Shown: positions 8,367 through 16,450, counted from the stretch's first letter. The stretch is DNA of 38,331 nucleotides from SXOA01 sp051004015 (GCA_051004015.1 JBPCKT010000088.1:1-38331), one strand, 5' to 3'. Translations and numbers: made by a program. Notes: a model not told the origin generated them from the sequence alone.

Positions 8367-8558
8367 ATGGAAGACGAAATCGAAGGCCGGCTGGAAGACT
8401 TGCAACTCGTGGAGATCCAGGAGCTGCTGGAAGAGCATGGCATTGAACTGGGTGACGACGAAATCGCCGACCTGGCCCAATTCGTCAAAGACGCCGGGGG
8501 CTTGGAAGCAGCGCTAGACGTTCTAGCGCTGCTCCAAAGTCGGTCCGAGGCAGCCTAA
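8367..8558 (+). CDS. Small acidic hypothetical protein, 63 residues
   Basis: The sequence begins MEDEIEGRLEDLQLVEIQEL and is almost entirely predicted helix, strongly acidic, without Cys or signal peptide. The pattern DDEIADLAQFVKDAGGLEAA suggests a short helical bundle. Function is unknown. It is divergently arranged with the gene at 8222 across a symmetrical intergenic region and convergent with the basic DNA-binding protein downstream. Confidence 0.65.
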   Translation: MEDEIEGRLEDLQLVEIQELLEEHGIELGDDEIADLAQFVKDAGGLEAALDVLALLQSRSEAA

Positions 8559-8601
8559 GAGCGCTGCCTCGCGTGAATCGGCGTGCCAGTGGTCCGCTGG
8601 A

Positions 8602-8925
8602 CTACATAATTTTTGCCAGCGTATCAATCGCCGAGCGAGCGGCATCAATTCCGCCGAGCTTATCGACCAGCTTCTTCGCCTGCAACAGATTGGCGAAGAG
8701 GTCTTTCTTCTTGCCAGCCGGACGCCCCGGTTTGCGGCCGCGGCGCTTCCGTTTGCCGGACTTGCGGCGCTCGTTGGAGAGAATCGTGCTGACGTAGGTC
8801 GGAGTCGTTTTCACGCCCGCTGCGGCCAGCCCTTCGGAAATTGCTTTGGGTTTCGCGTTTGGATTCGCTTCGACGTACTTGCGAATTTCTGCCGAGAGAT
8901 TGATGCCGCCACGTTTCTTTGCCAT
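8602..8925 (-). CDS. Basic HTH/AT-hook-like DNA-binding protein
   Basis: A 107-residue, Lys/Arg-rich protein starting MAKKRGGINLSAEIRKYVEA. Residues about 10-50 (IRKYVEANPNAKPKAISEGL, then TPTYVSTILSNERR) look like a small helix-turn-helix module in which a lineage-specific regulator reads DNA. Residues 56-74 are a basic linker with an AT-hook-like KPGRPAGKK core. The C-terminus (LLQAKKLVDKLGGIDAARSA) is helical and could dimerise. Similar short proteins are, to my knowledge, common in planctomycetes with no assigned function; a nucleoid-associated or regulatory role is inferred. A good promoter lies about 60 bp upstream. Confidence 0.8.
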   Translation of the reverse strand: MAKKRGGINLSAEIRKYVEANPNAKPKAISEGLAAAGVKTTPTYVSTILSNERRKSGKRKRRGRKPGRPAGKKKDLFANLLQAKKLVDKLGGIDAARSAIDTLAKIM

Positions 8926-8975
8926 GGGTGATGCCTTATCAAAACAGTTGATGTAGATGTAACAGGTGAAATGCG

Positions 8976-9004
8976 AAGTTAGCTGGGGCTTACATCGGTG
9001 TCAA
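8976..9004 (-). promoter_or_regulatory. Sigma70-like promoter for the gene starting at 8925
   Basis: On the minus strand a perfect TTGACA (8999-9004) is followed after 17 bases by TAACTT (8976-8981). The resulting 5' UTR would be about 45 bases. A second TATAAT on this strand lies at 9041-9046 without a matching -35 box. Confidence 0.55.
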
Positions 9005-9209
9005 CCGTGAGGCGCATAATTCATCCTATACACTTATACCATTATAGCGGTGAGTGATTTCGGCAGACTTAGATTAGTATCCTATCGGGATCCGGTGGTC
9101 ACGAAGCCGCTCGGCTGGCATGGGGGGCTTATGCCTCGCGCCCAGAAACCTAAAATGATGGTTTCGCCCGGACGCTCGATTGGTCGTCCTTCCATCGCCT
9201 GCTTCTGCC

Positions 9210-10076
9210 ATGCCCTTTTACCCGCGCCGGGAGTTTACCCTCTCGTTCGAGTTGTTTCCGCCCAAAACGCCGGCCGGCGAGGAGGCCATGTACGCCAGCG
9301 TGGCGGACCTCATGGCGTTTCGTCCGGACGTCATCACCTGCACTTATGGGGCCGGCGGCAGCACGCGGGATAAAACGCTGGAAATCACGGAGCAGGTCAA
9401 GCGGCGGTTCGCTGTTCGCGTTGCGTCACACCTTACCTGCGTCGGCTCCACGGTCGAGCAGCTGAGGAACTATCTTCTGGAAGCACAAGCTCGCGGGATC
9501 GACAACATCGTGGCCCTCCGCGGCGACCCGCCCAAGGGTGAAGCCACCTTTAAGCCCGTGGAAGGGGGGTTCCGTTATGCCACCGAGCTCGTCCAGCTCA
9601 TCAAACGAGAGTTTCCCGGCTTCGGCCTCGCCGTGGCCGGTTATCCGGAGACGCATCAGGAAGCGCCGAGTCCGCAGGCGGACCTCGAGAATCTCCAGCG
9701 CAAGGTCTCAGCCGGCGGGGATGTGGTAATCACCCAACTGTTTTACGACAACGCCGACTTCTTCCGTTTTCGCGATGCCTGCCAGTCCCTTGGCATCACC
9801 GCACCCATCGTGCCCGGCATCCTGCCGGTGACTAACCTGTCGCAAATCCAGCGAATCACCTCGCTGTGCAAGGCCTGCCTGCCGCGGCAGCTTGTCGAGG
9901 AGCTCTCCGGAAAGGACGACCCGCAGTGGCAGTTTGATCGCGGCATCGCTTATGCGGCAAAGCAAGTGCAGGAGCTGATTGACGCCGGCGTCCCCGGAAT
10001 TCACTTCTACGTCCTCAATAAATCACAGGCCACGGGCGCGGTGCTGCGAGCGGTGAAACGCCCTGCGGCGTCCTGA
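9210..10076 (+). CDS. metF: 5,10-methylenetetrahydrofolate reductase
   Basis: MetF reduces methylenetetrahydrofolate to methyltetrahydrofolate with FAD, feeding methionine synthesis. The 288-residue product starts MPFYPRREFTLSFELFPPKT and carries family motifs: SFELFPPKT with the catalytic Glu, TYGAGGSTRDKT, SHLTCVGST, ALRGDPPKG and a C-terminal QLFYDNADFFRF region. The ATG at 9210 is preferred; an in-frame TTG at 9180 would add ten unsupported residues. The stop is followed one base later by the bioF ATG, so the two are very likely co-transcribed. No SAM, SAH or cobalamin riboswitch was recognised upstream. Confidence 0.95.
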   Translation: MPFYPRREFTLSFELFPPKTPAGEEAMYASVADLMAFRPDVITCTYGAGGSTRDKTLEITEQVKRRFAVRVASHLTCVGSTVEQLRNYLLEAQARGIDNIVALRGDPPKGEATFKPVEGGFRYATELVQLIKREFPGFGLAVAGYPETHQEAPSPQADLENLQRKVSAGGDVVITQLFYDNADFFRFRDACQSLGITAPIVPGILPVTNLSQIQRITSLCKACLPRQLVEELSGKDDPQWQFDRGIAYAAKQVQELIDAGVPGIHFYVLNKSQATGAVLRAVKRPAAS

Positions 10077-10077
10077 C

Positions 10078-11244
10078 ATGACAGACCCGCTTTCCTGGCT
10101 CGATGACGCTCTCGCGGACTTGGACCGACGCGATCTGCGCCGGACTTTGCTCACGCGGGAAAGTCCGCAGCGGGGAGATCGCATTGAGTTGGGTGGCCGC
10201 GCGCTCGCAAATTACGGTTCGAACGACTACCTCGGCCTCGCCAGCGACGAACGCCTGCGCGCGGCCGTGAAGAGCGCCATAAGCGACCGCGGCTGGGGGA
10301 GCGGAGCGAGCCCGCTGGTGACGGGGCGCGGCTCGCTGCACAGGGCGCTCGAGGCCGAGCTGGCCCGTTTCGAAGGGACGGAATCTGCCCTCCTGTTTTC
10401 GACAGGTTTTGCCGCCAACGTCGGCGCGATTGCATCGCTGGTGGGAACGGAAGACATCATTTTCAGTGACGCTAAAAACCATGCCAGCATCATTGATGGA
10501 TGTCGACTCTCCGGTGCACAGATCCAAATCTATAAACACCGCGACGTCGACGACCTGCGCCAATCGCTGGCGGTATCGCGCCATGGCCGCAAGCTCATCG
10601 TCACCGACACGCTGTTCAGCATGGATGGGGACCTGGCGCCGCTCCCTCGAATCGCCGAGTTGGCCCGCGAACACGGCGCGATGCTGCTGGTCGACGAAGC
10701 CCACGCCACCGGCGTCTTTGGGAAAGAGGGGCGCGGCGTCTGCGAGCATTTGGGCGTGGAAGATGGAGTGCACATTCGTGTCGGCACTCTCAGCAAGGGG
10801 CTAGGGAGCAGCGGCGGGTTCGTCGCCGGTTCGCAGGCACTGATTGATTGGCTGGCGAATCGCGCCCGGCCCTACGTCTTCTCCACGGCCATGCCGGAGG
10901 CGATGGCGGCCGCGGGACTGGCCGCGATCCGCGCCGTCCAGGAAGAGCCGTTCCGCCGGCAGGAACTTCTGCAGCGGGCGACTGCCCTTCGCGAACAACT
11001 CACTTCCCACGGGCTTCAGATCGGCCGTTCGGAAAGCCAGATCATTCCCGTCATTCTTGGCTCTCCGGCCAGGACTATGCAGACGGCGGCCCAGCTCCGA
11101 CAGGCAGGGTACTTCGTTCCCGGCATACGTCCGCCGAGCGTCCCTGAGGGAGAATCGCTGCTCCGCATCAGCCTCTCCTGGCTGCACCAGCCGGCACAAC
11201 TCGACTCTTTGGCGCAGACTCTCCGGCAAATCCTTCCTACTTAG
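10078..11244 (+). CDS. bioF: 8-amino-7-oxononanoate synthase (biotin synthesis)
   Basis: A PLP enzyme condensing pimeloyl-ACP or pimeloyl-CoA with alanine, the first step of biotin ring assembly. The 388 residues fit the alpha-oxoamine synthase family: NYGSNDYLGLASDERLR near 43-59, SPLVTGRGSLHRALE near 80-94, DEAHATGVFG near 205-214 and the PLP lysine K240 in GTLSKGLGSSGG. The close relative 2-amino-3-ketobutyrate ligase is less likely given the N-terminal pattern. It begins one base after the metF stop. No other biotin genes are in the window. Confidence 0.88.
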   Translation: MTDPLSWLDDALADLDRRDLRRTLLTRESPQRGDRIELGGRALANYGSNDYLGLASDERLRAAVKSAISDRGWGSGASPLVTGRGSLHRALEAELARFEGTESALLFSTGFAANVGAIASLVGTEDIIFSDAKNHASIIDGCRLSGAQIQIYKHRDVDDLRQSLAVSRHGRKLIVTDTLFSMDGDLAPLPRIAELAREHGAMLLVDEAHATGVFGKEGRGVCEHLGVEDGVHIRVGTLSKGLGSSGGFVAGSQALIDWLANRARPYVFSTAMPEAMAAAGLAAIRAVQEEPFRRQELLQRATALREQLTSHGLQIGRSESQIIPVILGSPARTMQTAAQLRQAGYFVPGIRPPSVPEGESLLRISLSWLHQPAQLDSLAQTLRQILPT

Positions 11245-11336
11245 CGACGTTGTCTATCCGACTCCCCCGCTAACTCTTGACGCCGCCCCAAAAAAATCCA
11301 GAGGATCGCTATTCCCTCCCGCAGGGGATTTGTGTG

Positions 11337-11342
11337 TATAAT
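11337..11342 (+). promoter_or_regulatory. Candidate -10 box (TATAAT) for the RRM leader transcript
   Basis: A perfect TATAAT preceded by TGTG. No good -35 box at 16-18 bp was found, so it may act as an extended -10-like promoter. It lies 12 bp before the first leader hairpin. Confidence 0.45.
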
Positions 11343-11353
11343 TTTCCTCGGAT

Positions 11354-11373
11354 GGAAAACCTGGTGGTTTTCC
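11354..11373 (+). promoter_or_regulatory. Leader hairpin GGAAAACC-TGGT-GGTTTTCC
   Basis: A perfect 8-bp stem with a TGGT tetraloop, starting just after the presumed transcription start and ending 17 bases before the leader ORF. A GGAGG ribosome-binding site (about 11379-11383) follows it. It could stabilise the transcript or act as a temperature- or protein-responsive element for the RRM gene. Confidence 0.55.
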
Positions 11374-11390
11374 TGCTGGAGGATTGACGC

Positions 11391-11633
11391 ATGTTGCTCC
11401 GCTCTTCGCCAAAGATCTCCGTGCCCGAGCCCTCGCTTCTCCGGGCGCACGCGATCGTCAAGCAGGCGTGCTCGTCAGCAAAGGCGATTTTCATGAGGGC
11501 CGCGAGGCTCCGTCTGAAGTCCCACTGCGTGGCTCGCCGGTTCGCTGCTTTGAACCGGCTGGCGTCTTCTGGGTCATTTTGTTGCCAGCGTTTTTTTGGA
11601 AGAGCCTTCGGGCTCGCAGGTGAAAGCACATGA
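11391..11633 (+). CDS. Leader ORF of 80 codons, coupled to the RRM gene
   Basis: The product starts MLLRSSPKISVPEPSLLRAH and is basic, with an Arg/Ser/Phe/Cys-rich C-terminal half (LNRLASSGSFCCQRFFGRAF). I do not recognise the family. It has a strong GGAGG site at a good distance, and its TGA overlaps the RRM ATG (ATGA), the classic arrangement for translational coupling. It also spans two RNA hairpins and a T7 tract. It may therefore be a regulatory leader whose translation decides whether the downstream gene is read, rather than a functional protein. The alternative is a non-coding structured leader with a chance ORF. Confidence 0.5.
   Translation: MLLRSSPKISVPEPSLLRAHAIVKQACSSAKAIFMRAARLRLKSHCVARRFAALNRLASSGSFCCQRFFGRAFGLAGEST
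11537..11597 (+). terminator. Attenuator-like hairpins inside the leader ORF
   Basis: Hairpin CCGGTTC/GAACCGG (11537-11543 with 11552-11558) directly abuts GCTGGC/GCCAGC (11558-11563 with 11584-11589), and the latter is followed by G and seven T residues (11591-11597). The second hairpin has a 20-base loop and only 6 bp, so it would be a weak terminator. It sits 33 bases before the RRM start. Ribosome position on the leader ORF could change the folding. Confidence 0.45.
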
Positions 11634-11968
11634 GCAAGAATTTGTATGTCGGAAACCTCCCCTTCGGCACGACGACCGATGATCTGCGCGATCTGTTCGC
11701 GCAGTACGGCAACGTCAAGTCGTCGCAGGTGGTGATGGACCGGGAGACGGGGCGCAGCCGCGGCTTCGGGTTCGTGGAAATGAATGATGGCGCGGAAGCG
11801 GCCATCGAGGCCCTCAACGGCAAGGAATTTCAGGGACGGAGCCTGGCAGTGAATGAAGCCCGGCCCCGCGAGGAGCGTCCTCGTGGCGGTGGCGGAGGAG
11901 GAGGCGGTGGCGGCTACCGGGGTGGGGGTGGCGGAGGAGGGGGCGGAGGAGGCCGGGGACGCTATTAA
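11630..11968 (+). CDS. RRM-type RNA-binding protein with glycine-rich tail
   Basis: A 112-residue protein with one RNA-recognition motif: RNP2 LYVGNL at 5-10 and RNP1 RGFGFVEM at 44-51. A linker (NEARPREERP) leads to a Gly/Arg/Tyr tail at 86-112. This is the layout of bacterial glycine-rich RBPs, single-strand RNA binders often induced by cold in cyanobacteria; here the role is inferred. It is preceded by a structured leader and coupled leader ORF and followed by a strong terminator, so it ends a self-contained unit. An AGGTG site lies before the ATG. Confidence 0.93.
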   Translation: MSKNLYVGNLPFGTTTDDLRDLFAQYGNVKSSQVVMDRETGRSRGFGFVEMNDGAEAAIEALNGKEFQGRSLAVNEARPREERPRGGGGGGGGGGYRGGGGGGGGGGGRGRY

Positions 11969-12001
11969 GCGCGCCTTCGGCATGAGACTGTGACAAGCGA
12001 G

Positions 12002-12031
12002 CGGGGAGCCGAAAGGCTCCCCGATTTTTTT
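12002..12031 (+). terminator. Rho-independent terminator of the RRM gene
   Basis: A 9-bp perfect stem (12002-12010 with 12015-12023), GAAA tetraloop, then A and seven T residues. It lies 33 bp after the RRM stop. Confidence 0.93.
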
Positions 12032-12055
12032 GCGATGGAAGGAAGAAATTTGAGG

Positions 12056-12487
12056 TTACAACAGCTCGAGGACGTGTTCGCCGCCATGGGCTGGATTGCC
12101 CGTCAAACGCCTCTGGCGCGAGTCGATCACTAGATCCAGCATCTCGAGCGGGATTTGACCAATCAGCGGCGGAACATCGTCGGGAACCTCCATGACATCC
12201 ACCGTGCAGAAGCGTCCTTGAATGGTTACTCGTACCGGCTCGTAAACGGCGATCTGACGCGTTCCGCCGCTGGTAATCGCATTCTTCTCGTAGCTCTTGG
12301 CAAGTCCCAATTGCAGAATCATTCGTGTTGGAAGGGCCAGCGTCGTGCACCCCGTATCAACCAGCGCGTCAGGTATTTCAATCCTGCGGACCTGTGTTGC
12401 AGGTATCTTGCCGCGATGTGCATCCCACAGATCAGTGTTGTTTTCGATCGTTGCACTCGCGATTACGCGACCCATTCCCGTCTCCAT
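12056..12487 (-). CDS. Retropepsin-like aspartyl protease family protein
   Basis: About 143 residues from METGMGRVIASATIENN. The DALVDTGCTTLALP stretch holds the DTG triad (44-46) typical of single-domain clan AA aspartic peptidases, which would dimerise to form an active site. PPLIGQIPLEMLDLVID near the C-terminus is the second conserved strand of this group. No signal peptide, so cytoplasmic. In-frame upstream starts exist (12520, 12547), but GAGG precedes this ATG and family similarity starts here. It lies downstream of, and is separated by a terminator from, the DUF1501 gene. Substrate unknown; some homologues may lack peptidase activity. Confidence 0.8.
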   Translation of the reverse strand: METGMGRVIASATIENNTDLWDAHRGKIPATQVRRIEIPDALVDTGCTTLALPTRMILQLGLAKSYEKNAITSGGTRQIAVYEPVRVTIQGRFCTVDVMEVPDDVPPLIGQIPLEMLDLVIDSRQRRLTGNPAHGGEHVLELL

Positions 12488-12557
12488 GACAAGCCTCGCT
12501 GCTTCGATCTCGATTCCCATACTACTATTGTAGAGCGGGAAGCCCATTGCAAGCTAC

Positions 12558-12587
12558 AAAAAAAAGGACGGGCCTCTCGGCCCGTCC
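12558..12587 (-). terminator. Rho-independent terminator of the DUF1501 gene
   Basis: On the minus strand GGACGGGCC-GAGA-GGCCCGTCC (12566-12587) is followed by eight T residues (the A run at 12558-12565). It lies 36 bp after the DUF1501 stop and just before the aspartyl protease gene. Confidence 0.9.
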
Positions 12588-12622
12588 TTTGGATTTTGAT
12601 ATTTTCACGCCACTCCGGACGC

Positions 12623-14098
12623 TTAACCAAACAATTTCGTAACCGGATCCGCCTTCACCAGCTCACGGGGCTGGTTGAGGTGGTTGTAGACGATGGTGGC
12701 TGGATTGATGCCGACGGCGTGGTAGATCGTGGCCAGCAGCTCAATGGGGTGGACCGGGGTTTCCAGCGGAGCGGAACCGGTCTGGTCGCTCTTGCCGTAG
12801 ACGAAGCCCCGCTTGATGCCGGCTCCGGCGACCACTGCCGTATAGCAGTAGGGCCAGTGGTCGCGGCCGTCGTTGGTGTTGCTGTTGCCGCTGGTGGAAA
12901 CGCCGCGCTGCGGGCTGCGGCCGAATTCACCGAGGGCCACAACCAGCGTCTCGTCGAGCAGGCCCCGCTCATCCAGGTCGCCGATCAGGGCGGAAAGCCC
13001 CGCGTCGAGCATGGGAGCCGACTGCTTCTTCATCCGGTCGGTCAGGCCGGTATGCACGTCCCAGGAGTGGTTGTCGCTGTTGGCTACCTTCGGCCAGATA
13101 ACTTCCACCACGCGGGTGCCGGCTTCCACCAGGCGGCGGGCGAGCAGGCAGCACTGGCCGAACGTGTTGCGGCCATAGCGTTCCCGCATCGCGTCGGTTT
13201 CCTTGTTCAGGGCGAACGCTTCGCGGGCCCGGCCCGACATGATCAGGGTGAGGGCGGAATCGTAGTACTTGTCGAGGTCGTATTTGGCGACGGCCTTGTC
13301 CACCTCGGGCATCCCTTGGTTGATCATGTCCCGCAGGCGGGCGCGGCGATCCAGTCGGGCCTCGGAAACTTCCGGCCGCAACGTCAGGTCGTCTACCCGG
13401 AGCTTGTCCATCTTGGCCAGGTCCATGTCGTCCCCCGGCGGAAAGAGATAGTAGGGGTCATACGCCCGGCCGAGGAACCCGGCGGTGCCGGCCTTGTTGA
13501 CGACATTGCTCTCCTGGAGCGGACGGGGCATCATCACGAACGGCAGCATGGGGACGGTCGGCGGCTTGAGGCGGACGATGTTGCTGCCGAAGGTGGGATA
13601 GTCCTTGGGGGTCGGCGGCTCAAGCTGGCCGGAAGGGCTGACCTTGTCCGCCGTGTAGCCGGTGTGCAGTTGATAGATGGCGGCCGTGTGATTGAAGAGG
13701 CCGACGGGCGTGTAGCTCATCGAGCGGATCATCGTGAGCTTGTCGGCGACCTGGCCGAGCTTGGGCATCAGCTCGGTGGTGTCCATGCCGGGGACTTTGG
13801 TCTGCGCCCGGGCGAAAACGCTCTTCACGTTGTCCGGCACACCATCCTTGGGATCCCAAAGATCCAAGTGGCTCGGCCCGCCTTGCAGGTAGCACATGAT
13901 GACCCGCTTGGCCTTGCCCCATCCCGGCCCGCCGCCGCTCGCGGCGGGAGCATCCGCTGCCTTGGCCTGAAGCTGCATCATGCCACCCAGGGTCATGCCC
14001 ATGATGGCCGAGCCGCCGACGCGGAGAATATCGCGGCGGGTGACTCCGACTTGCGGGTCGCAAACATCCTTACCCGGCTGTCCAGGAATGCAAAGCAT
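12623..14098 (-). CDS. DUF1501 Tat-exported protein
   Basis: A 491-residue protein of the sulfatase/alkaline-phosphatase-like DUF1501 family, abundant in planctomycetes. A twin-arginine leader is visible (TRRDILRVGGSAIMGMTLGG, RR at 21-22). The mature part has CYLQGGPSHLDLWDPK, TMIRSMSY, a GRNTFGQCCLLARRLVEAG stretch and the C-terminal VVALGEFGRSPQ and DGRDHWPYC motifs. The biochemical role is not established; members often pair with DUF1549/DUF1553 cytochrome-like proteins, but here the gene is single. A consensus promoter lies about 110 bp upstream and a strong terminator downstream, so it appears monocistronic. Confidence 0.92.
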   Translation of the reverse strand: MLCIPGQPGKDVCDPQVGVTRRDILRVGGSAIMGMTLGGMMQLQAKAADAPAASGGGPGWGKAKRVIMCYLQGGPSHLDLWDPKDGVPDNVKSVFARAQTKVPGMDTTELMPKLGQVADKLTMIRSMSYTPVGLFNHTAAIYQLHTGYTADKVSPSGQLEPPTPKDYPTFGSNIVRLKPPTVPMLPFVMMPRPLQESNVVNKAGTAGFLGRAYDPYYLFPPGDDMDLAKMDKLRVDDLTLRPEVSEARLDRRARLRDMINQGMPEVDKAVAKYDLDKYYDSALTLIMSGRAREAFALNKETDAMRERYGRNTFGQCCLLARRLVEAGTRVVEVIWPKVANSDNHSWDVHTGLTDRMKKQSAPMLDAGLSALIGDLDERGLLDETLVVALGEFGRSPQRGVSTSGNSNTNDGRDHWPYCYTAVVAGAGIKRGFVYGKSDQTGSAPLETPVHPIELLATIYHAVGINPATIVYNHLNQPRELVKADPVTKLFG

Positions 14099-14209
14099 GG
14101 TTTCATCTCCGAGTGGCGGGCGGTTCGTGTGAGGCGAATCCTTGGCAAGAAACGAATTTGGCGGGACGAGGCCGCAGCCTCGCTATCATTCGTCCTTTCG
14201 TACCCTGTC

Positions 14210-14239
14210 AGTATAGGGAATGTTGCGAGCCGGTGTCAA
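14210..14239 (-). promoter_or_regulatory. Sigma70-type promoter of the DUF1501 gene
   Basis: On the minus strand TTGACA (14234-14239), an 18-bp spacer and TATACT (14210-14215). The 5' UTR would be about 105 bases. This is the best-matching promoter I found in the window. Confidence 0.7.
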
Positions 14240-14331
14240 TCTTTCGCTGGAATTGCCTTGGTTTACTCTAGTTTGTCCCAAGTTTGTCCGAGGAACCGCG
14301 AATCCAGCCATGTGCCGGCCCCTGGAGGGGG

Positions 14332-15897
14332 CTACTTCTGCCCCTCGCGGATCTTCCTGGCGGCGGCGTAGTCTTCCTCTTCCAAATCTCCCCGCCCCTG
14401 GTAGTGCCAGAAGTCGGCTCGGTTCTCCAACCACTGGGCGCTCTTGGGGTTGGTGCGAACCGCCTCGTTGTGCTCGCGCTGGGCTTCGTCGTCTCGGTCC
14501 AGGTTGTCGAGGGCGATGGCCCGATAACTGTGGGCGCAAGCCTTGATGTGGGACGGGAGGTTGTCGCTCTCCAGCACCTGGTTCACGATCCGCAGCGCCT
14601 TCTCGTTGAGCTCGTCGTTGTCCACGAATTGGCCCGCATTGTTATAGACCAGCACCAGGTTGAGAGCCGCATAGGGATCGGACGGGTTGAGCGAGGCGTA
14701 CTTCAGAGCGTCCCGCTCGGCATATTGAATTTGCTTCCAAGCAGTGTCCTCGTCCACCTGGCGGCGGTGCTTGAACCAGTAGTTGAGATAACCGTCGCAG
14801 CGGATGTTATAGGTCTCGGCGTAGTTGGGGGCCAGCTTCGCGGCCTGGGTGCATTTGGCCACTCCTTCGGCGTGCTTTTCCTGGTTATAGATCAGATCGG
14901 AGCCTTCACTGACAAGAGCCATTGCTTTCCGCACCTCCAGGTCCGCCGGGTCGTCCTCCAGCCAGCGCTTGATGTCGAGCGACTCTTTGCCAAGGGGCAA
15001 GGGAATCTTGTCCTCCAGGCCGTGATGGGCGATGAGCTCCCAGACGGAATCGATCCGGACTCCATGGGGAATCGACTGGATGTTACCGCCGGCTCCGGTC
15101 AGGTATTTCGCGCTGTTATGCACCGCCACCACTTGCCCGCTGGGCAAGAAAATCGGCGAGCCCGAGAAGCCCGCCCAGGTGGACATGGTGTATTGCAGGA
15201 ACTGCTTCTGGCCCATCGGCACCGTCACCTTGTTATGGAAGTCCGTCAGGCGGCTGACGACGCCATCATGGAACGTGGCCTCGGCGGTCTCGCCAATCTG
15301 CGGCCAGGTGGTGGTGTCGGTGCCGGGATAGCCCATGATGGCGACGGACTGGGCGAAGAGGGTATCGAAAGTCTTGGGGGCGGCCATCTTGAACTCTAGC
15401 GTCAAGTCCGGGCCGTCAGCCGTCATCTGCAGAATCGCCACGTCGGGACAATTGGGGTCCACTCCCCCTTCGCCCGGGTCGGACGAGCGGACCGATGCCC
15501 CGCCAACTCGCCGCCGCACGCCAGGGTGATACCAGGCTTTGTCCACCTTGTAGATTTGCGATGAGCCATCCATGAGGGCGAGCATGCTTCCGCCAGCGCT
15601 GTGCATGATGTCCGCGACGTGGGCATTCGTCGCCAGCAGTCGGTGTTTCTTCGACACCACCCACGCCGTCCCCCGGCCATGCTTGGGATGCCCCACCAGA
15701 AAAATCCCCTTCTGCGAAGTCCGCACAAAATCCCCCAGCTCCTGCCGCGCCTGCTGCGAGGGCTTCGACCACGCCGGCAATGAGCCGGTCTCCGCCGAGA
15801 GGCCGAGCGAAGCGCCGAGAGTGTCCTTGGGGGCCTGGGCGAGGAGGGGAGTGGTGATGCAGAGAAGCAGTGCGCAAATACAGAAACTGCGGAACAT
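14332..15897 (-). CDS. Exported trypsin-like serine protease with C-terminal TPR repeats
   Basis: A 521-residue protein with a signal peptide at 1-20 (MFRSFCICALLLCITTPLLA). The protease domain spans about 60-290 with a possible triad of H93 (LLATNAHV), D152 (NCPDVAILQM) and S245 (AGFSGSPIF). The serine motif is GFSGSP instead of the usual GNSGGP, as in some DegP-like or pseudo-proteases. From about 320 helical tetratricopeptide-type repeats follow (AAKLAPNYAETYNIRCDGYL and others), ending KIREGQK. It probably acts in the periplasm as a protease with a protein-docking tail. The ATG at 15897 is chosen because the signal peptide starts there; in-frame sequence continues to 16047 but is not protein-like. 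Confidence 0.82.
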   Translation of the reverse strand: MFRSFCICALLLCITTPLLAQAPKDTLGASLGLSAETGSLPAWSKPSQQARQELGDFVRTSQKGIFLVGHPKHGRGTAWVVSKKHRLLATNAHVADIMHSAGGSMLALMDGSSQIYKVDKAWYHPGVRRRVGGASVRSSDPGEGGVDPNCPDVAILQMTADGPDLTLEFKMAAPKTFDTLFAQSVAIMGYPGTDTTTWPQIGETAEATFHDGVVSRLTDFHNKVTVPMGQKQFLQYTMSTWAGFSGSPIFLPSGQVVAVHNSAKYLTGAGGNIQSIPHGVRIDSVWELIAHHGLEDKIPLPLGKESLDIKRWLEDDPADLEVRKAMALVSEGSDLIYNQEKHAEGVAKCTQAAKLAPNYAETYNIRCDGYLNYWFKHRRQVDEDTAWKQIQYAERDALKYASLNPSDPYAALNLVLVYNNAGQFVDNDELNEKALRIVNQVLESDNLPSHIKACAHSYRAIALDNLDRDDEAQREHNEAVRTNPKSAQWLENRADFWHYQGRGDLEEEDYAAARKIREGQK

Positions 15898-16066
15898 GGC
15901 GAGGCTCCCAATCTTGATTTGGCTCCAATCTAATCGAGCCGTAGTGGAGCGGCAATCAAGCCGCCATCGTGGCTTGGAGGAGCGCCCGTGAGAGCTGGGG
16001 AGGCCCAGCCCTAACTCCCGTCTGCGCCCTGTTTTATGCAATATCATCGGATCACTTACTCATGTC

Positions 16067-16450
16067 TTGATACACATTTTAGAGGTAACTCATCAAAACA
16101 CTTGGGCCGATTCACCTCGCCGCAAGTCCCTTCGGCAACTGAAGTTGCGCTCCTGGCCCTCGCCGTAAGTCCCTGTATCAACCCCCAAATCAGCCCTGTT
16201 CTGATACACCCGCTGGCGGCAACTCCTTCCCTAGCAATCCTTTACGGCCTGTATCAAAAGCGGCAGAGTGCAATCGGAGTAGCCGGAGGCCAACGGCCTC
16301 CGGGTCTACACCCCATTGCGATTCCACCTCCCAAAGCGGTTTGATTCATGATTCACGCGTACCTGTTTTCGCTGATTCAATCTCTTTAAGTCCCTTAATT
16401 ACAGTCTGTTGCGGTGATTCACGGCGTGAATCAAGCCAAAACTTGATTCA
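16067..16450. repeat. Island A of TGAT(A/T)CA boxes
   Basis: Four TGATACA-type boxes in alternating orientation at 16068, 16174, 16202 and 16250 are followed by six TGATTCA-type boxes at 16342, 16349, 16373, 16415, 16427 and 16444. The two box types differ by one base. Some form small palindromes (TGATTCA...TGAATCA at 16415-16433). No ORF is convincing here. Other shared short words (CTCGCCG(C/T)AAGTCCCT at about 16114 and 16158) suggest an old repeat family. A related island lies at 34638-35027. Confidence 0.65.
16279..16303 (+). repeat. REP hairpin with GTAG foot
   Basis: GTAG (16279-16282) is followed by CCGGAGGCC-AAC-GGCCTCCGG, a perfect 9-bp stem with an AAC triloop. GTAG plus an adjacent hairpin is the layout recognised by REP-associated tyrosine transposases. 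It lies inside box island A. Confidence 0.7.

Noticed and set aside
9050..9209. Possible riboswitch or coding segment upstream of metF
   Set aside because: No known riboswitch core was recognised; the frame from 9050 runs into metF in another phase. Only a degenerate copy of the GGGGGCTTA-type repeat is visible near 9122.
12155..14371. 738-codon open frame antisense to the DUF1501 gene, and similar ones at 14284-15399 and 22544-23512
   Set aside because: Opposite-strand shadows of well-supported genes with signal peptides and family motifs.
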